Assembly (NCBI RefSeq): GCF_003634215.1 | Contig: NZ_RBWX01000007.1 | Span: forward strand, 1,288,945-1,352,944 | From: Sphingosinicella microcystinivorans | GTDB lineage: Bacteria; Pseudomonadota; Alphaproteobacteria; Sphingomonadales; Sphingomonadaceae | Direction of reading: 5' to 3' | DNA: 64,000 nt | In this document: in pieces, positions 1-8,296 of the stretch | Layout of the letters: each line of letters begins with the position of its first letter | How positions within the stretch are numbered: the stretch's first letter is position 1 | Notes under the pieces: generated by a model | What the model was told of the DNA's origin: nothing | The model's database searches: none | What the model saw: only the letters and a program-made list of their open reading frames with translations | Program-made: the position numbers and the translations under genes

Positions 1-457
1 CTTCAGGGCTTTGGAACGCGGCTCCATATGCAAACCGTCCAGTGGCACCCTTAAAACCAAGAAAATACCAAATTTCGACCATGTAATTTAGCGTCCGCTC
101 TTGATCTTCTGTTTCGAGCCAGCGAACGCGTTTCATACCTCGTCCAATCAAATTCGACACTGTCGTCGCTGCGATAGGCCCGTTATCTCGTGAGAGAATT
201 GAGGTAATGACATCATTCACGGCCGCCCGAGCGATGACGCCATCTTCCGGCGTCGCGATACCCGTATAGCCAAGCGGAGGATAATCGTGCGGCTCAAACT
301 TCTTCTCGTCCTTTAAACTAACCAGTACACGCCGCTTTTCGGCGTTAAGTTGAACCGTCTCTTGAGAAGGCTTGGGAAATGAATGTGAATATCTCCACCA
401 GAGCACGCTGATGAGTGTAAGAAGAGCGATTGCAAATAAAACGATGAATGTCCGCAT
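1..457 (-). CDS. Unknown membrane-anchored protein, 3' end cut by the window
   Basis: Reading the complement from an ATG at 457 gives 152 codons with no stop before the window edge. The N-terminus (MRTFIVLFAIALLTLISVLWW) is a single hydrophobic segment followed by Arg and His, so it is either a signal anchor or an uncleaved signal. The rest is soluble, with a patch around TPEDGVIARAAVNDVI and a run rich in Arg, Trp and aromatic residues near the cut. I do not recognise a family. The stretch looks visibly lower in GC than parC beside it and uses many A/T-ending codons (TTA, AAA, CAA), which suggests a lineage-specific or acquired gene. The spacing to parC is 69 bases and both are on the minus strand, so read-through from parC is possible. 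Confidence 0.65.
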   Translation of the reverse strand, partial: MRTFIVLFAIALLTLISVLWWRYSHSFPKPSQETVQLNAEKRRVLVSLKDEKKFEPHDYPPLGYTGIATPEDGVIARAAVNDVITSILSRDNGPIAATTVSNLIGRGMKRVRWLETEDQERTLNYMVEIWYFLGFKGATGRFAYGAAFQSPE

Positions 458-526
458 ACGCAGATTATGATGTTGTGCTCAGATTATTTCCACTCTCTCA
501 TATGCCGTTGTTTATGCGTACTCGGA

Positions 527-2812
527 TTAGTCGAACCGATTATTGCGCGGGAAACCCATCGGCGGCAGGCGGCCGACCTGCGCGCGCGCGCCGAGCCAGT
601 TGGCAAGGTCCGTTTCGTTACGGGTGCGGCCTTCCTTGCCGCCCATCGTCCACGAAAGCCCGTCCGCGAGGCGGAAGGGCAGGGCGTCCGAAAGCCCGCC
701 ATCGCGGTATTTCTGGAGCACGACGCCCTGACCTCGCGCCATCACCGGGATTTCTCCGATCGGCACGATGAGCAGCTTGCGGTTATCGCCGATGAGCGCG
801 AGGTGGTCGTCCGTCGCCGCTATCGGCCGGATGCTGTGCAGCCGTGCGCCCTTCTTGAACGTCACGACTTGCCGCCCCTTGCGGGTTTCGCCGAGCAGAT
901 CCTCATTCGTGGCAATGAAGCCGCGCCCATCGCTGGATGCGAGCAGTACGCGCATTTCGGCGCGCGCCGGGAGAACGGTCGCGATCGCGGCGTCGCCCTC
1001 GATATCGACGAGGAGCCTGAGCGGCTCGCCGAAACCGCGCCCGCCGGGGAGTTTGTCCGCGCCCACGGTGTAGAAACGGCCATTGTCGGCGGCGATGAGG
1101 ATCTTGTCGGTCGTTTGCGCTTGGAACGCGAAGGCGGGGCCGTCGCCCTCCTTGAACTTGAACGCGTCCGGGTCGCTGAGGTCGAGATGGCCTTTCATCG
1201 CGCGCGCCCAGCCCTTGGCCGAGACGACAACGGTGATCGGTTCTTTCTCGATCATCGCTTCAAGCGGGATTTCACGCGTTGCAGAGGCCTCCTCTATCCG
1301 CGTGCGGCGAGCGCCGAGCACGGTTTCAAATCCGTAACGTTCGCGAAGCACGGCGAGATCGCGCTTCAGGCGCGTGCGCTGGCGCGCGGGGCTGTCGATG
1401 AGCGCGACGAGGCCTTCGCGCTCTTTGGCGAGACTGTCGCGCTCCTTGCGGATTTCCATTTCCTCAAGGCGGCGCAGGCTCCTCAGGCGCATGTTGAGAA
1501 TGGCTTCGGCCTGCCGGTCATTGAGCTCGAACTCAGCCATCATCACCGCCTTCGGTTCATCTTCGGTACGGATGATTTCGATGATGCGATCGAGATTGAG
1601 ATAGGCGATCAGATAGCCGTCGAGCAGTTCCATGCGGTCGTCGATCTTCGCCAGCCGGTGGCGCGAACGGCGCAGGAGAACGTCGATCTGGTGGCTGAGC
1701 CACTGCGTGAGCACGTCTTTCAGGCTCATCACGCGCGGCGTGCGCTCGGCATCGAGCACGTTGAGGTTGAGCGAGAAGCGGGTTTCAAGCTCGGTGAGGC
1801 GGTAAAGGCTCTCCACCAGCACCTCGGGCTCGACGTTGCGGCTCTTCGGAACGATGACGATGCGGATCGCCTCGTCGCTCTCGTCCCGCACGTCTTCGAG
1901 AATGGGCAGCTTCTTGTCGGCGATGAGCTGCGCGATCTGCTCGATCAGCTTGCCCTTCTGCACGCCATAAGGGATTTCGGTGACGATGAGCTGCCATGTG
2001 CCGCCGGAGAGCTTTTCCGGCTCCACCACCCACTTGCCGGTTGACGGGTCTTCGCGCCCGGCAAAGCGCGCCCGGACGCGGAAGCTGCCGCGGCCGGTGG
2101 CATAGGCCTCGCGGATGCTGGCCGGGCCATCGACGATGAGTGCGCCGGTGGGGAAATCGGGGCCTTTCACATGTTCGAGAAGCTGATCCAGCTCGGCCGC
2201 GGGCTGATCGATCAGGAGCACGGCGGCGTCGATGAGTTCGGCGGCATTGTGCGGGGGGATCGAGGTGGCCATGCCGACGGCAATGCCGCTGGCGCCGTTC
2301 GCGAGCAGGTTCGGGAACAGGCCGGGCATCACCTCCGGCTCTTCGTCCTCGCCGTTATAGGTGGGGCGGAAGTCGGTGGCGTCTTCGTCGAGGCCGGCCA
2401 TCAGATCGATGGCGACCTGCGTCAGCCGTGCCTCGGTGTAGCGGTAGGCGGCTGCGTTATCGCCGTCGATGTTACCGAAATTGCCTTGGCCGTCGACGAG
2501 CGGATAGCGCAGCGAAAAGCTCTGTGCGAGGCGCACCATCGCGTCGTAGACAGCGACGTCGCCGTGCGGATGGTATTTACCGATCACGTCGCCGACGACG
2601 CGCGCGCACTTCTTGTAACCCTGACCTGGATCGAGCTTCAAAAGCCGCATCGCCCAGAGGAGCCGCCGGTGGACAGGTTTCAGACCGTCGCGGACGTCCG
2701 GCAGCGAGCGCGCGGTAATCGTGGAGAGCGCATAGACCAGATAGCGATCGGCGAGTGCGTCGCCGAAAGGTGCTTCGATGATATTCGATTCTGGGTCGAG
2801 AAGTTCGGTCAT
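527..2812 (-). CDS. parC: DNA topoisomerase IV subunit A
   Basis: ParC is the breakage-reunion subunit of topoisomerase IV, which decatenates sister chromosomes together with ParE (encoded at 59493-61469). The 761-residue length fits ParC rather than the longer GyrA. The winged-helix/tower core begins near residue 25, the quinolone-pocket helix is [19 protein letters not shown] (about 79-97), and the catalytic tyrosine is Tyr125 in [10 protein letters not shown]. The C-terminal beta-pinwheel runs from about residue 500. Val86 sits where GyrA and ParC of E. coli have the quinolone-contacting Ser. The assignment to ParC over GyrA rests on length and on parE being nearby. The start is the ATG at 2812. 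Confidence 0.95.
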   Translation of the reverse strand: MTELLDPESNIIEAPFGDALADRYLVYALSTITARSLPDVRDGLKPVHRRLLWAMRLLKLDPGQGYKKCARVVGDVIGKYHPHGDVAVYDAMVRLAQSFSLRYPLVDGQGNFGNIDGDNAAAYRYTEARLTQVAIDLMAGLDEDATDFRPTYNGEDEEPEVMPGLFPNLLANGASGIAVGMATSIPPHNAAELIDAAVLLIDQPAAELDQLLEHVKGPDFPTGALIVDGPASIREAYATGRGSFRVRARFAGREDPSTGKWVVEPEKLSGGTWQLIVTEIPYGVQKGKLIEQIAQLIADKKLPILEDVRDESDEAIRIVIVPKSRNVEPEVLVESLYRLTELETRFSLNLNVLDAERTPRVMSLKDVLTQWLSHQIDVLLRRSRHRLAKIDDRMELLDGYLIAYLNLDRIIEIIRTEDEPKAVMMAEFELNDRQAEAILNMRLRSLRRLEEMEIRKERDSLAKEREGLVALIDSPARQRTRLKRDLAVLRERYGFETVLGARRTRIEEASATREIPLEAMIEKEPITVVVSAKGWARAMKGHLDLSDPDAFKFKEGDGPAFAFQAQTTDKILIAADNGRFYTVGADKLPGGRGFGEPLRLLVDIEGDAAIATVLPARAEMRVLLASSDGRGFIATNEDLLGETRKGRQVVTFKKGARLHSIRPIAATDDHLALIGDNRKLLIVPIGEIPVMARGQGVVLQKYRDGGLSDALPFRLADGLSWTMGGKEGRTRNETDLANWLGARAQVGRLPPMGFPRNNRFD

Positions 2813-2855
2813 GGGAGGGCGATAGCAGGCCGAACGAAGCGATGCGAGCCTTCCG

Positions 2856-3788
2856 TCAGGCGCGTGCGGCGGGATACTCGTAGTTGCCGAACGGATCGCT
2901 TGCCGCCTCGCGCGCAGCCTCCGCGAGAAGCCATTCCCGGAACGCCTTCACCTTGGGCCTTGTGCCGGTGTGCTCTGGATAGACAAGCCAGTAGCTGCGG
3001 TGATCGAACACCGTCTCCCCGAAAACCGAGACGAGCCGTCCGGCGGCAATATCGTGCGTCCAGAACAGCGGATTGAGCAGGCCGATGCCATGCCCCGCCA
3101 TGATCGCTTGCATCTCCATGATCTGGGAATCGAGCCGAAGTCCGGGCGTGGGGCGATCTTCGATATGCGCGGCATCGAAACACCCGCGCCAGACCGACCA
3201 CCATTCGTCGCCCGCGCTGATGCGCGGCAGGCGAAGCAGGTCGTCGACGCTCCGGATCGGTGGATGCGCGGCTAGAAAAGCGGGGCTGGCAAAGGCGCGG
3301 AGGGCGTCGCGCATGACGAAATGCGACGTGAGACCCGGCCAATCGCCATGCCCGAGGCGCAATGCGACGTCGACATCCTCGCGCGCGAAATCGACGAGCT
3401 GGTTCTGGCTCTGCAGGCGAACGGCAAGCGACGGCCGCGTCACCTGAAATGCGCCGAGCCGGGGCGCGAGCCAGTTTGCCGCCATGGAGACGGTGCACGA
3501 GATGGTGAGCACGCTTTCCGTTTCCTGCCGCACGGCGCGGAATGCCTCCTCCATCGTGTCGAAGGCGCCCGACAGCAAAGGCGCGATGCGTGCGCCGATA
3601 TCGGTGAGCCTCACGCCGCCACCGGTTCGGAAGAAGAGCTTATGGCCAACGCGCTCCTCAAGCAGACGCACCTGATAGCTGACGGCCGCCTGCGTCATGC
3701 CGAGCTCTTCGGCGGCGCGTGTAAAATGCCCGTGACGTGCCGCAGCCTCAAAGACGCGGACGGCGGCAAGCGGTGGTAGGCGGCGCAT
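2856..3788 (-). CDS. LysR-family transcriptional regulator, GcvA-like
   Basis: This is a 310-residue regulator with an N-terminal winged helix-turn-helix (residues 1-65, including [25 protein letters not shown]) and a periplasmic-binding-protein-like effector domain (about 90-295). The opening [20 protein letters not shown] is typical of the GcvA/AmpR branch. The ligand is unknown. A T-N11-A box (ATAAG-N5-CTTAT, 3798-3812) lies 10 bases upstream of the ATG, which fits autoregulation. A 52-residue ORF starts 102 bases away on the other strand and is the obvious candidate for divergent control. The gene is not overlapped by parC downstream (43 bases between them). Confidence 0.88.
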   Translation of the reverse strand: MRRLPPLAAVRVFEAAARHGHFTRAAEELGMTQAAVSYQVRLLEERVGHKLFFRTGGGVRLTDIGARIAPLLSGAFDTMEEAFRAVRQETESVLTISCTVSMAANWLAPRLGAFQVTRPSLAVRLQSQNQLVDFAREDVDVALRLGHGDWPGLTSHFVMRDALRAFASPAFLAAHPPIRSVDDLLRLPRISAGDEWWSVWRGCFDAAHIEDRPTPGLRLDSQIMEMQAIMAGHGIGLLNPLFWTHDIAAGRLVSVFGETVFDHRSYWLVYPEHTGTRPKVKAFREWLLAEAAREAASDPFGNYEYPAARA

Positions 3789-3797
3789 AGTTCTATT

Positions 3798-3812
3798 ATA
3801 AGTTCAGCTTAT
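3798..3812. promoter_or_regulatory. LysR-type operator (ATAAG-N5-CTTAT)
   Basis: A perfect 15-base interrupted palindrome, ATAAG TTCAG CTTAT, contains the T-N11-A signature of LysR-family binding sites. It lies just upstream of the LysR gene start (3788) and 78 bases before the ATG of the divergent small ORF at 3890. The position next to a LysR gene is what supports the call; the short length means chance cannot be excluded. Confidence 0.55.
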
Positions 3813-3889
3813 GAGTGGCGTCCATCGTTTTGTTGGTTTCAGAGGCGGCGCACGGGCACAGTCCACGCATTGAAACATGGAGACTTGCA

Positions 3890-4048
3890 ATGCGTGACGA
3901 ATTCGACATGCGTCTGATGACCGAGCACCGCTCCGCCCTCTATGGCTTCGTGGAAGGCATTGTCGGTTCGCTGGTCAGGGTAATGTGTCAGCTGAGCCCC
4001 GCCCAGTGGCGCGCGCCCTGGCGGCCGGAACAGCCCCGCTGCCGCTGA
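3890..4048 (+). CDS. Small protein of 52 residues, divergent from the LysR gene
   Basis: An ATG at 3890 follows GGAG with a seven-base spacer, a good ribosome-binding site. The predicted peptide starts MRDEFDMRLMTEHRSALYGF and has an acidic/basic first third, a central hydrophobic patch (VEGIVGSLVRVM) and a Trp/Pro/Arg-rich end. It has no signal peptide or known motif. It ends four bases before the recO stop on the opposite strand. The case for a real gene is the ribosome site plus a LysR box in the shared upstream region; the case against is its size. Function unknown. Confidence 0.45.
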   Translation: MRDEFDMRLMTEHRSALYGFVEGIVGSLVRVMCQLSPAQWRAPWRPEQPRCR

Positions 4049-4052
4049 CGCC

Positions 4053-4778
4053 CTACCGTTTCAGCCGGGCTTCTATCCTGTCGCGTGCGGCGGTGAGGTT
4101 TGCCGCGCGGCGGCCGGAGAGGAGATCGCGTTCGATGAAATGGCGGGCGATGCGCAGCGCCTCGGCGATGTCGTTCTCGCTTGCCGCGCCGCCGTTGGCG
4201 ATGAAGGCGGGCAGACGGAACAGGCGGTCCGCATAAGGCGCACCTGCACCTGCGCTTACCGCGCGGCCGGTCTTCGGGGACACGAAGGCGAGATCTTCCG
4301 TCTGACCTGTCGCGGCGCAGGTGGAAAGATCGAGGCCGAAGCCCAACTCGGCGAGAAACAGCAACTCGAAGCGCGCGAGCGCGGCGAGCGTGACGAGCGG
4401 ATCATCCTGAAGCTCTGCGAGGTCGAGCACCGATTCGAACGTTTCGTGGACGCGCGGGTAGGGGTGGCCTTCAGGGAGCAGCGTGGCGGCGAGGCCTGCC
4501 AGCCACTCGACGAGCGCCAGCGCCAGCGGATCGAAGGCGAGCGCGGCACGCGAACGCACGATCTCTACCCCTGCACGCGCAAGCTGCGTTTCCGTGCGGC
4601 CATCGAGCCGCAGGCGCACGCGCGTGCCGGGCGCAAGCGCCGGGCGCAGTCGCTGAGAGCGTCCCCCCGGCACATAAGCGGCGACGAGTCCGGCCTCCGC
4701 CGTGAGGAAACGCACGACCGCGCCATTCTCCCCGTGGGCGATGGCGGCACAGACGAGGGCTTCAGTATCGAGGTGCAT
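4053..4778 (-). CDS. recO: DNA repair protein RecO
   Basis: RecO helps load RecA on SSB-coated single-stranded DNA in the RecFOR pathway and anneals complementary strands. The 241-residue protein has an N-terminal OB fold (residues 1-80, opening MHLDTEALVCAAIAHGENGAVV with the usual GLVAAYVPGGRS strand) and a helical C-terminal domain. The zinc-site region is reduced to one Cys (STCAATGQTEDLAFVSP), so it does not form the four-Cys cluster seen in some RecO proteins. In E. coli recO directly follows lepB-rnc-era; here about 4.8 kb of other genes separate it from era. The start is the ATG at 4778, although its upstream ribosome site is weak. Confidence 0.9.
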   Translation of the reverse strand: MHLDTEALVCAAIAHGENGAVVRFLTAEAGLVAAYVPGGRSQRLRPALAPGTRVRLRLDGRTETQLARAGVEIVRSRAALAFDPLALALVEWLAGLAATLLPEGHPYPRVHETFESVLDLAELQDDPLVTLAALARFELLFLAELGFGLDLSTCAATGQTEDLAFVSPKTGRAVSAGAGAPYADRLFRLPAFIANGGAASENDIAEALRIARHFIERDLLSGRRAANLTAARDRIEARLKR

Positions 4779-4835
4779 TGGCGGATCATCGCCGAGGCGC
4801 TAGACGCGCGTCAAACGATATGCAGGGCCTCAATC

Positions 4836-5657
4836 ATGCTCACCGAACTGACACATGAACAGATGGACCGGTACTGCACACGCATCGGCGTGCCGCGCAA
4901 GGGCGCACCCGATCTCGACCGCCTCGCCGCGTTCCAGCGCGGGCACGTCCACAGCTTCACGTGGGAAGTGCTTGATGCCTTCATGGGCTGGCCGAATGCG
5001 ATCGATCCGGCGGCGGCGTTCGACAAGATGATCGACGGCACACGCGGCGGCTGGTGCTACGAGATGAACGGGCTTCTGGGCGCGGCGCTCTCTGCGGCGG
5101 GCTATCAGGTGACCCGCCTTTGCGGCGGCGTGCGCCGTGCCGAGCTTGGCGATGCTGTGGTGGGCAACCATCTGACGCTGCGGGTGGACCTGGATCAGCC
5201 CTGGCTGGTGGAGGGCGGCCTTGGCGATGCGCCGGTACGGCCGATCCCGCTCGCGATCGGAGACCACCGGGATGGCTACCACGACTTCGGTATCGAAGCT
5301 GCGGATACGGACTGGCTGCGCTTCCGGAACCATCGCTTCGGCGCGGCGCCGAGCTTCGACTTCAAGGCTGACTACGCGGATGAACCGCAGCTTGCCGCGC
5401 AGCAGGCATGGCTGATGGCGGACGACGGCTCGCCGTTCCGAAACAATCTCGTCGTGATGCGGCACTTCGATGGCCGTATCGAATCGATCGTCAACCGCGC
5501 GCGGCGCACTGTGACGGTGAGCGGCATGGCCACGCAGGCGATGACAAGCGCGGACGACCTCGCGGCGGCGCTCGGCGGCGTGTTCGGGCTTCAGGTGCCG
5601 GACGTCGCGGCGGTGTGGGCGAAGGTGGAAACGCTGCCGAAGGGGGAGTTCGAGTAG
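4836..5657 (+). CDS. nat: Arylamine N-acetyltransferase
   Basis: Family members transfer acetyl from acetyl-CoA to arylamines, hydrazines or related nucleophiles through a Cys-His-Asp triad. The 273-residue length fits the family. The nucleophile is in RGGWCYEMN (Cys about 72) and the His in GNHLTLRV (about 111). The third triad position, usually LVDVGFG, reads LVEGGLGD here, so Glu appears to replace Asp. The ATG at 4836 was chosen because it starts the conserved family N-terminus (LTHEQMDRYCTRIGV); the reading frame stays open upstream but that part is antisense to recO. The gene is divergent from recO (57 bases) and convergent with the TauE/SafE gene (4 bases between stops). Confidence 0.88.
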   Translation: MLTELTHEQMDRYCTRIGVPRKGAPDLDRLAAFQRGHVHSFTWEVLDAFMGWPNAIDPAAAFDKMIDGTRGGWCYEMNGLLGAALSAAGYQVTRLCGGVRRAELGDAVVGNHLTLRVDLDQPWLVEGGLGDAPVRPIPLAIGDHRDGYHDFGIEAADTDWLRFRNHRFGAAPSFDFKADYADEPQLAAQQAWLMADDGSPFRNNLVVMRHFDGRIESIVNRARRTVTVSGMATQAMTSADDLAAALGGVFGLQVPDVAAVWAKVETLPKGEFE

Positions 5658-5661
5658 CGGG

Positions 5662-6441
5662 TTACGCGGCGCCTAGCGCGACATAGATGCCGACGCCAAT
5701 GACGAGGACGGCGAAAATACGCTCCAGCAACGCCTTGCGGGTGGAGAGGTGCCGGCCGAGCACGATGCCGATCACCGCCCCGCCCGCACCGCCGGCGACG
5801 AGCAGCATGGTGAGCGGCCAATCGACGAAGCCTGACAGCGCGTATGATACCGACGTGGTCAGCCCAAGCGCGACGATGACCACGAGCGACGTGCCCACTG
5901 CATATGTGAAGGGCATCGCTGTCGCTGCAATGAGCGCGGGCACGATGAGGAAACCGCCGCCGATCCCGAAGAAGCCGGCTGCGAACCCCACACCCGCGCC
6001 CATCGGCACCAACCGGGGCAGGAGAACGCGCGCTGTCGACCGCGACAGCCGAACATCGGGGTCTTCCTCGCGTCGGCGTTTGCGCAGCATCGATAGGCCG
6101 ATGCCGACCATCAGCAGGCCGAACAGCATCAGCAGGCGTTTTCCGTCGAAGGCCTTGCCGATCTCCGCACCGATAGCGGCGCCCACGACGCCGGCAAACG
6201 CAAAGGCGGTCGCGCAGTGCCACTTGACCCTACCGGCGCGGGCGTGCGCAATGAGCCCCGCGAGCGCATTCGCCGTGACGGCGACCGCAGCCGTTCCGAT
6301 CGCCGCATGGGTCGAGCCGACACCAACGACATAGACGAGCAGCGGCACGGCGAGGATGGAACCTCCGCCGCCGACCAGCCCCAGGACGACCCCGATGAGG
6401 CCGCCGGACACCAGCGCGAGCAGAATTTCCGGGGCTGTCAC
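5662..6441 (-). CDS. TauE/SafE-type (TSUP) membrane exporter
   Basis: This membrane protein has about eight transmembrane segments and belongs to the TSUP family, members of which export sulfite or other organosulfur anions. Two glycine-rich half-repeats are visible, GVVLGLVGGGGSILAVPLL near the N-terminus and GFFGIGGGFLIVPALI in the second half, as expected for the family's internal duplication. The GTG at 6441 was chosen because it overlaps the rhodanese stop as GTGA and gives 259 residues, the usual size; an ATG at 6504 would add 21 residues inside the rhodanese gene. The order repressor-rhodanese-exporter suggests it removes sulfite or thiosulfate made by the divergent persulfide dioxygenase. 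Confidence 0.88.
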   Translation of the reverse strand: MTAPEILLALVSGGLIGVVLGLVGGGGSILAVPLLVYVVGVGSTHAAIGTAAVAVTANALAGLIAHARAGRVKWHCATAFAFAGVVGAAIGAEIGKAFDGKRLLMLFGLLMVGIGLSMLRKRRREEDPDVRLSRSTARVLLPRLVPMGAGVGFAAGFFGIGGGFLIVPALIAATAMPFTYAVGTSLVVIVALGLTTSVSYALSGFVDWPLTMLLVAGGAGGAVIGIVLGRHLSTRKALLERIFAVLVIGVGIYVALGAA

Positions 6442-6962
6442 GCCAGTGTCGCCGCCATACGGCGGTTCCAAGGCATCAACTTCAGCAGCCGTGCCATACC
6501 GCACCAGCCGGTGGCGCCCGCGACCATCAGCCCGGCGCCGACGAACCCGGAGAGGGCGAAGAAGCCGCTATTGACGAGGAAGCCAAGCACAACGCCGAGC
6601 AAGGCCAGCCCGCCCGCGACAAGCTGGACCTGCCGCATCAATTCAAGCGGTTGGCGACGATCGAGCGCGACATCGAGCCCGGCACGGCGCCAAGCCTCTA
6701 TGCCGCCTTCGAGCATGTAACATGGACCTTCGGCAGCCGCGGCGAGCCGGGAGGCGTTAGCGTCGGTGCGCGCGCCCGACCGGCAATGGAACACCACCGC
6801 GCAATCGCCGGTGTCGAGGCCGTCGAGCGCCCCAACCGGCACATTGGCCGCGCCGGGGATATGCTCCCGCGCGTGTTCATCGGGCTCGCGAATGTCAACC
6901 AGCTTCGCGCCGGCTTCGATAAGGCGCCTGGCTTCGGCGGGTTTGACAGGGGTTATCGTCAT
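6438..6962 (-). CDS. Rhodanese with C-terminal membrane domain (YgaP-like)
   Basis: A rhodanese domain (about residues 1-105) carries the active-site loop HCRSGARTD with the persulfide-forming Cys about 60. It is followed by a DUF2892-type pair of transmembrane helices (about 112-165, LVAGGLALLGVVLGFLVNSG and onward). This fusion is the YgaP arrangement: a membrane-anchored sulfurtransferase. It sits between the ArsR-family repressor (4 bases upstream) and the exporter gene (GTGA overlap), so it probably relays sulfane sulfur at the inner face of the membrane. The start is the ATG at 6962. Confidence 0.92.
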   Translation of the reverse strand: MTITPVKPAEARRLIEAGAKLVDIREPDEHAREHIPGAANVPVGALDGLDTGDCAVVFHCRSGARTDANASRLAAAAEGPCYMLEGGIEAWRRAGLDVALDRRQPLELMRQVQLVAGGLALLGVVLGFLVNSGFFALSGFVGAGLMVAGATGWCGMARLLKLMPWNRRMAATLA

Positions 6963-6966
6963 CGGA

Positions 6967-7287
6967 TCAGTCCTCTAAGCAGTAAAGTTTGTACAATTCG
7001 GCCAGCAGCGCCTCGATCCGGGGATCAGCGATCCGGTACCAAAGCGTCTGGCTTTCGCGCCGGAAGGCGACGAGACCCTCGTCGCGCATTTTTGCGAGAT
7101 GCTGCGACAGCGCCGATTGCGACAGGCCGACATCGGCGGTGAGTTCCCCGACGGTCCGCTCTCCATGTTCGACGAGTTTGCACAGCACCATCAAGCGGCG
7201 GCCATTGCCGATCGCTTTCAATGTTTGCGCCAGTTCGCCTGCCTTCTGTTCGAAGGTCGCGAGATCTATCGGGGACTTGAGCATCAC
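6967..7287 (-). CDS. bigR: ArsR-family sulfide/persulfide-responsive repressor (BigR/SqrR type)
   Basis: This is a 106-residue winged helix-turn-helix repressor with the recognition helix LSQSALSQHLAKMRDEG. It has two cysteines, Cys36 (LMVLCKL) and Cys103 (LYCLED). Their spacing matches the redox pair of BigR and SqrR (about 66 residues apart), which form a tetrasulfide or disulfide bond on exposure to persulfide and release DNA. It lacks the metal-binding CVCDL motif of ArsR proper. The gene is divergent from a persulfide dioxygenase, the classic partner. The start is either GTG 7287 or the adjacent ATG 7284. Palindromes at 7298-7332 are the likely operator. Confidence 0.85.
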   Translation of the reverse strand: MMLKSPIDLATFEQKAGELAQTLKAIGNGRRLMVLCKLVEHGERTVGELTADVGLSQSALSQHLAKMRDEGLVAFRRESQTLWYRIADPRIEALLAELYKLYCLED

Positions 7288-7297
7288 CGTACTTTCA

Positions 7298-7337
7298 ATA
7301 TTAGGTATTGCTAATTTAATTGATACTAATATATAAT
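7298..7337. promoter_or_regulatory. BigR-type operator and promoter between bigR and the persulfide dioxygenase
   Basis: The AT-rich gap between the divergent genes contains ATATTAG (7298-7304) inverted as CTAATAT (7326-7332), and a tighter pair ATTAG-N6-CTAAT at 7300-7315. On the plus strand TTGCTA (7308-7313) and TATAAT (7332-7337) are separated by 18 bases and make a good sigma-70 promoter for the dioxygenase. The palindromes overlap both hexamers, so repressor binding would block the polymerase. This is the lowest-GC stretch in the neighbourhood. Confidence 0.65.
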
Positions 7338-7360
7338 CAAGGGGTCAAATGGAGGTTCTG

Positions 7361-8254
7361 ATGACTGCCAACCCGATGATCGAAGCGTTTTTCGACGAGC
7401 CCACCAACACGATCAGCTATCTGGTTGCGGACCCCGCAACGCGCACGGCAGCGGTAGTCGACCCGGTGCTCGACTTCGACCTGGCGAGCGGTGAGGTCGA
7501 CACCGACTCCGCCGACCGCATCTTGAAGATGGCGGCGGAAAAGGACTGGCGGATCGTCATGGTGCTGGAAACCCACGCCCATGCCGATCATCTTTCAGCC
7601 GCACCCTATATCAAGGCGAAGACGGGCGCGTGGATCGGTATCGGCGAGCATATCCGCGACGTGCAGAAAATCTTCCGTCCCGTATTCGCGTTCGATGACA
7701 TGAAAACGGACGGTTCCGACTTCGACCGGCTTTTCGCCGATGGCGAACGCTTTGCGCTTGGATCGCTGCAGATCGAAGTGATGCACACACCAGGCCATAC
7801 CCCTGCCGACCTCACCTATCGGATCGGCGACGCGGCGTTCGTGGGCGATACACTGTTCATGCCCGACTACGGGACCGCGCGCGCGGACTTTCCCGGCGGC
7901 GATGCACGCCAGCTTTACCGATCGATCCGGCGCCTGCTCAGCCTGCCGGACGAGACGCGGTTGTTCCTTTGCCACGATTATAAGGCACCCGGCCGCGATC
8001 AGTACCGCTGGGAGACGACCGTGGGCGAGGAGCGCCGAAATAGCGTCCATGTCCATGACGGGGTGAGCGAGGACGACTTTGTCGCGATGCGCGAGGCGCG
8101 CGACGCGACGCTGGCGGTTCCGAAGCTGCTGCTGCCCTCGATTCAGGTGAACATTCGCGCGGGGCGCTTTCCGTCGACCGAAACGAACGGTGTCCGCTTC
8201 CTGCGCATCCCGGTCAAAATCAAGGGCGAGGTTGCCGACAGCGTATTTGCGTAG
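7361..8254 (+). CDS. blh: Persulfide dioxygenase, MBL-fold (Blh/ETHE1-like)
   Basis: This 297-residue metallo-beta-lactamase-fold enzyme should oxidise glutathione persulfide to sulfite in sulfide detoxification. The metal motif THAHADHL is clear (about residues 72-79), with a second His in HTPGHTPADL, Asp in FVGDTLFMPDYG, and the last His in LFLCHDY. The spacing and the MPDYGTAR segment fit the Blh branch found with bigR. The ATG at 7361 was chosen for its strong GGAGG five bases upstream; an ATG at 7349 overlaps that site. It is divergent from the bigR operon, so one repressor could control both. No sulfide:quinone reductase is present here. Confidence 0.9.
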   Translation: MTANPMIEAFFDEPTNTISYLVADPATRTAAVVDPVLDFDLASGEVDTDSADRILKMAAEKDWRIVMVLETHAHADHLSAAPYIKAKTGAWIGIGEHIRDVQKIFRPVFAFDDMKTDGSDFDRLFADGERFALGSLQIEVMHTPGHTPADLTYRIGDAAFVGDTLFMPDYGTARADFPGGDARQLYRSIRRLLSLPDETRLFLCHDYKAPGRDQYRWETTVGEERRNSVHVHDGVSEDDFVAMREARDATLAVPKLLLPSIQVNIRAGRFPSTETNGVRFLRIPVKIKGEVADSVFA

Positions 8255-8296
8255 AGTCTGCCCGCTGTTCGTTCGCTACTGGCGCCAGCCTTGGGA

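Noticed and set aside
467-2044. A 525-codon open frame on the plus strand
   Set aside because: It is antisense to parC, which is certain, and the product is Arg/Glu/His-rich with no known fold, as expected for a GC-rich shadow frame.
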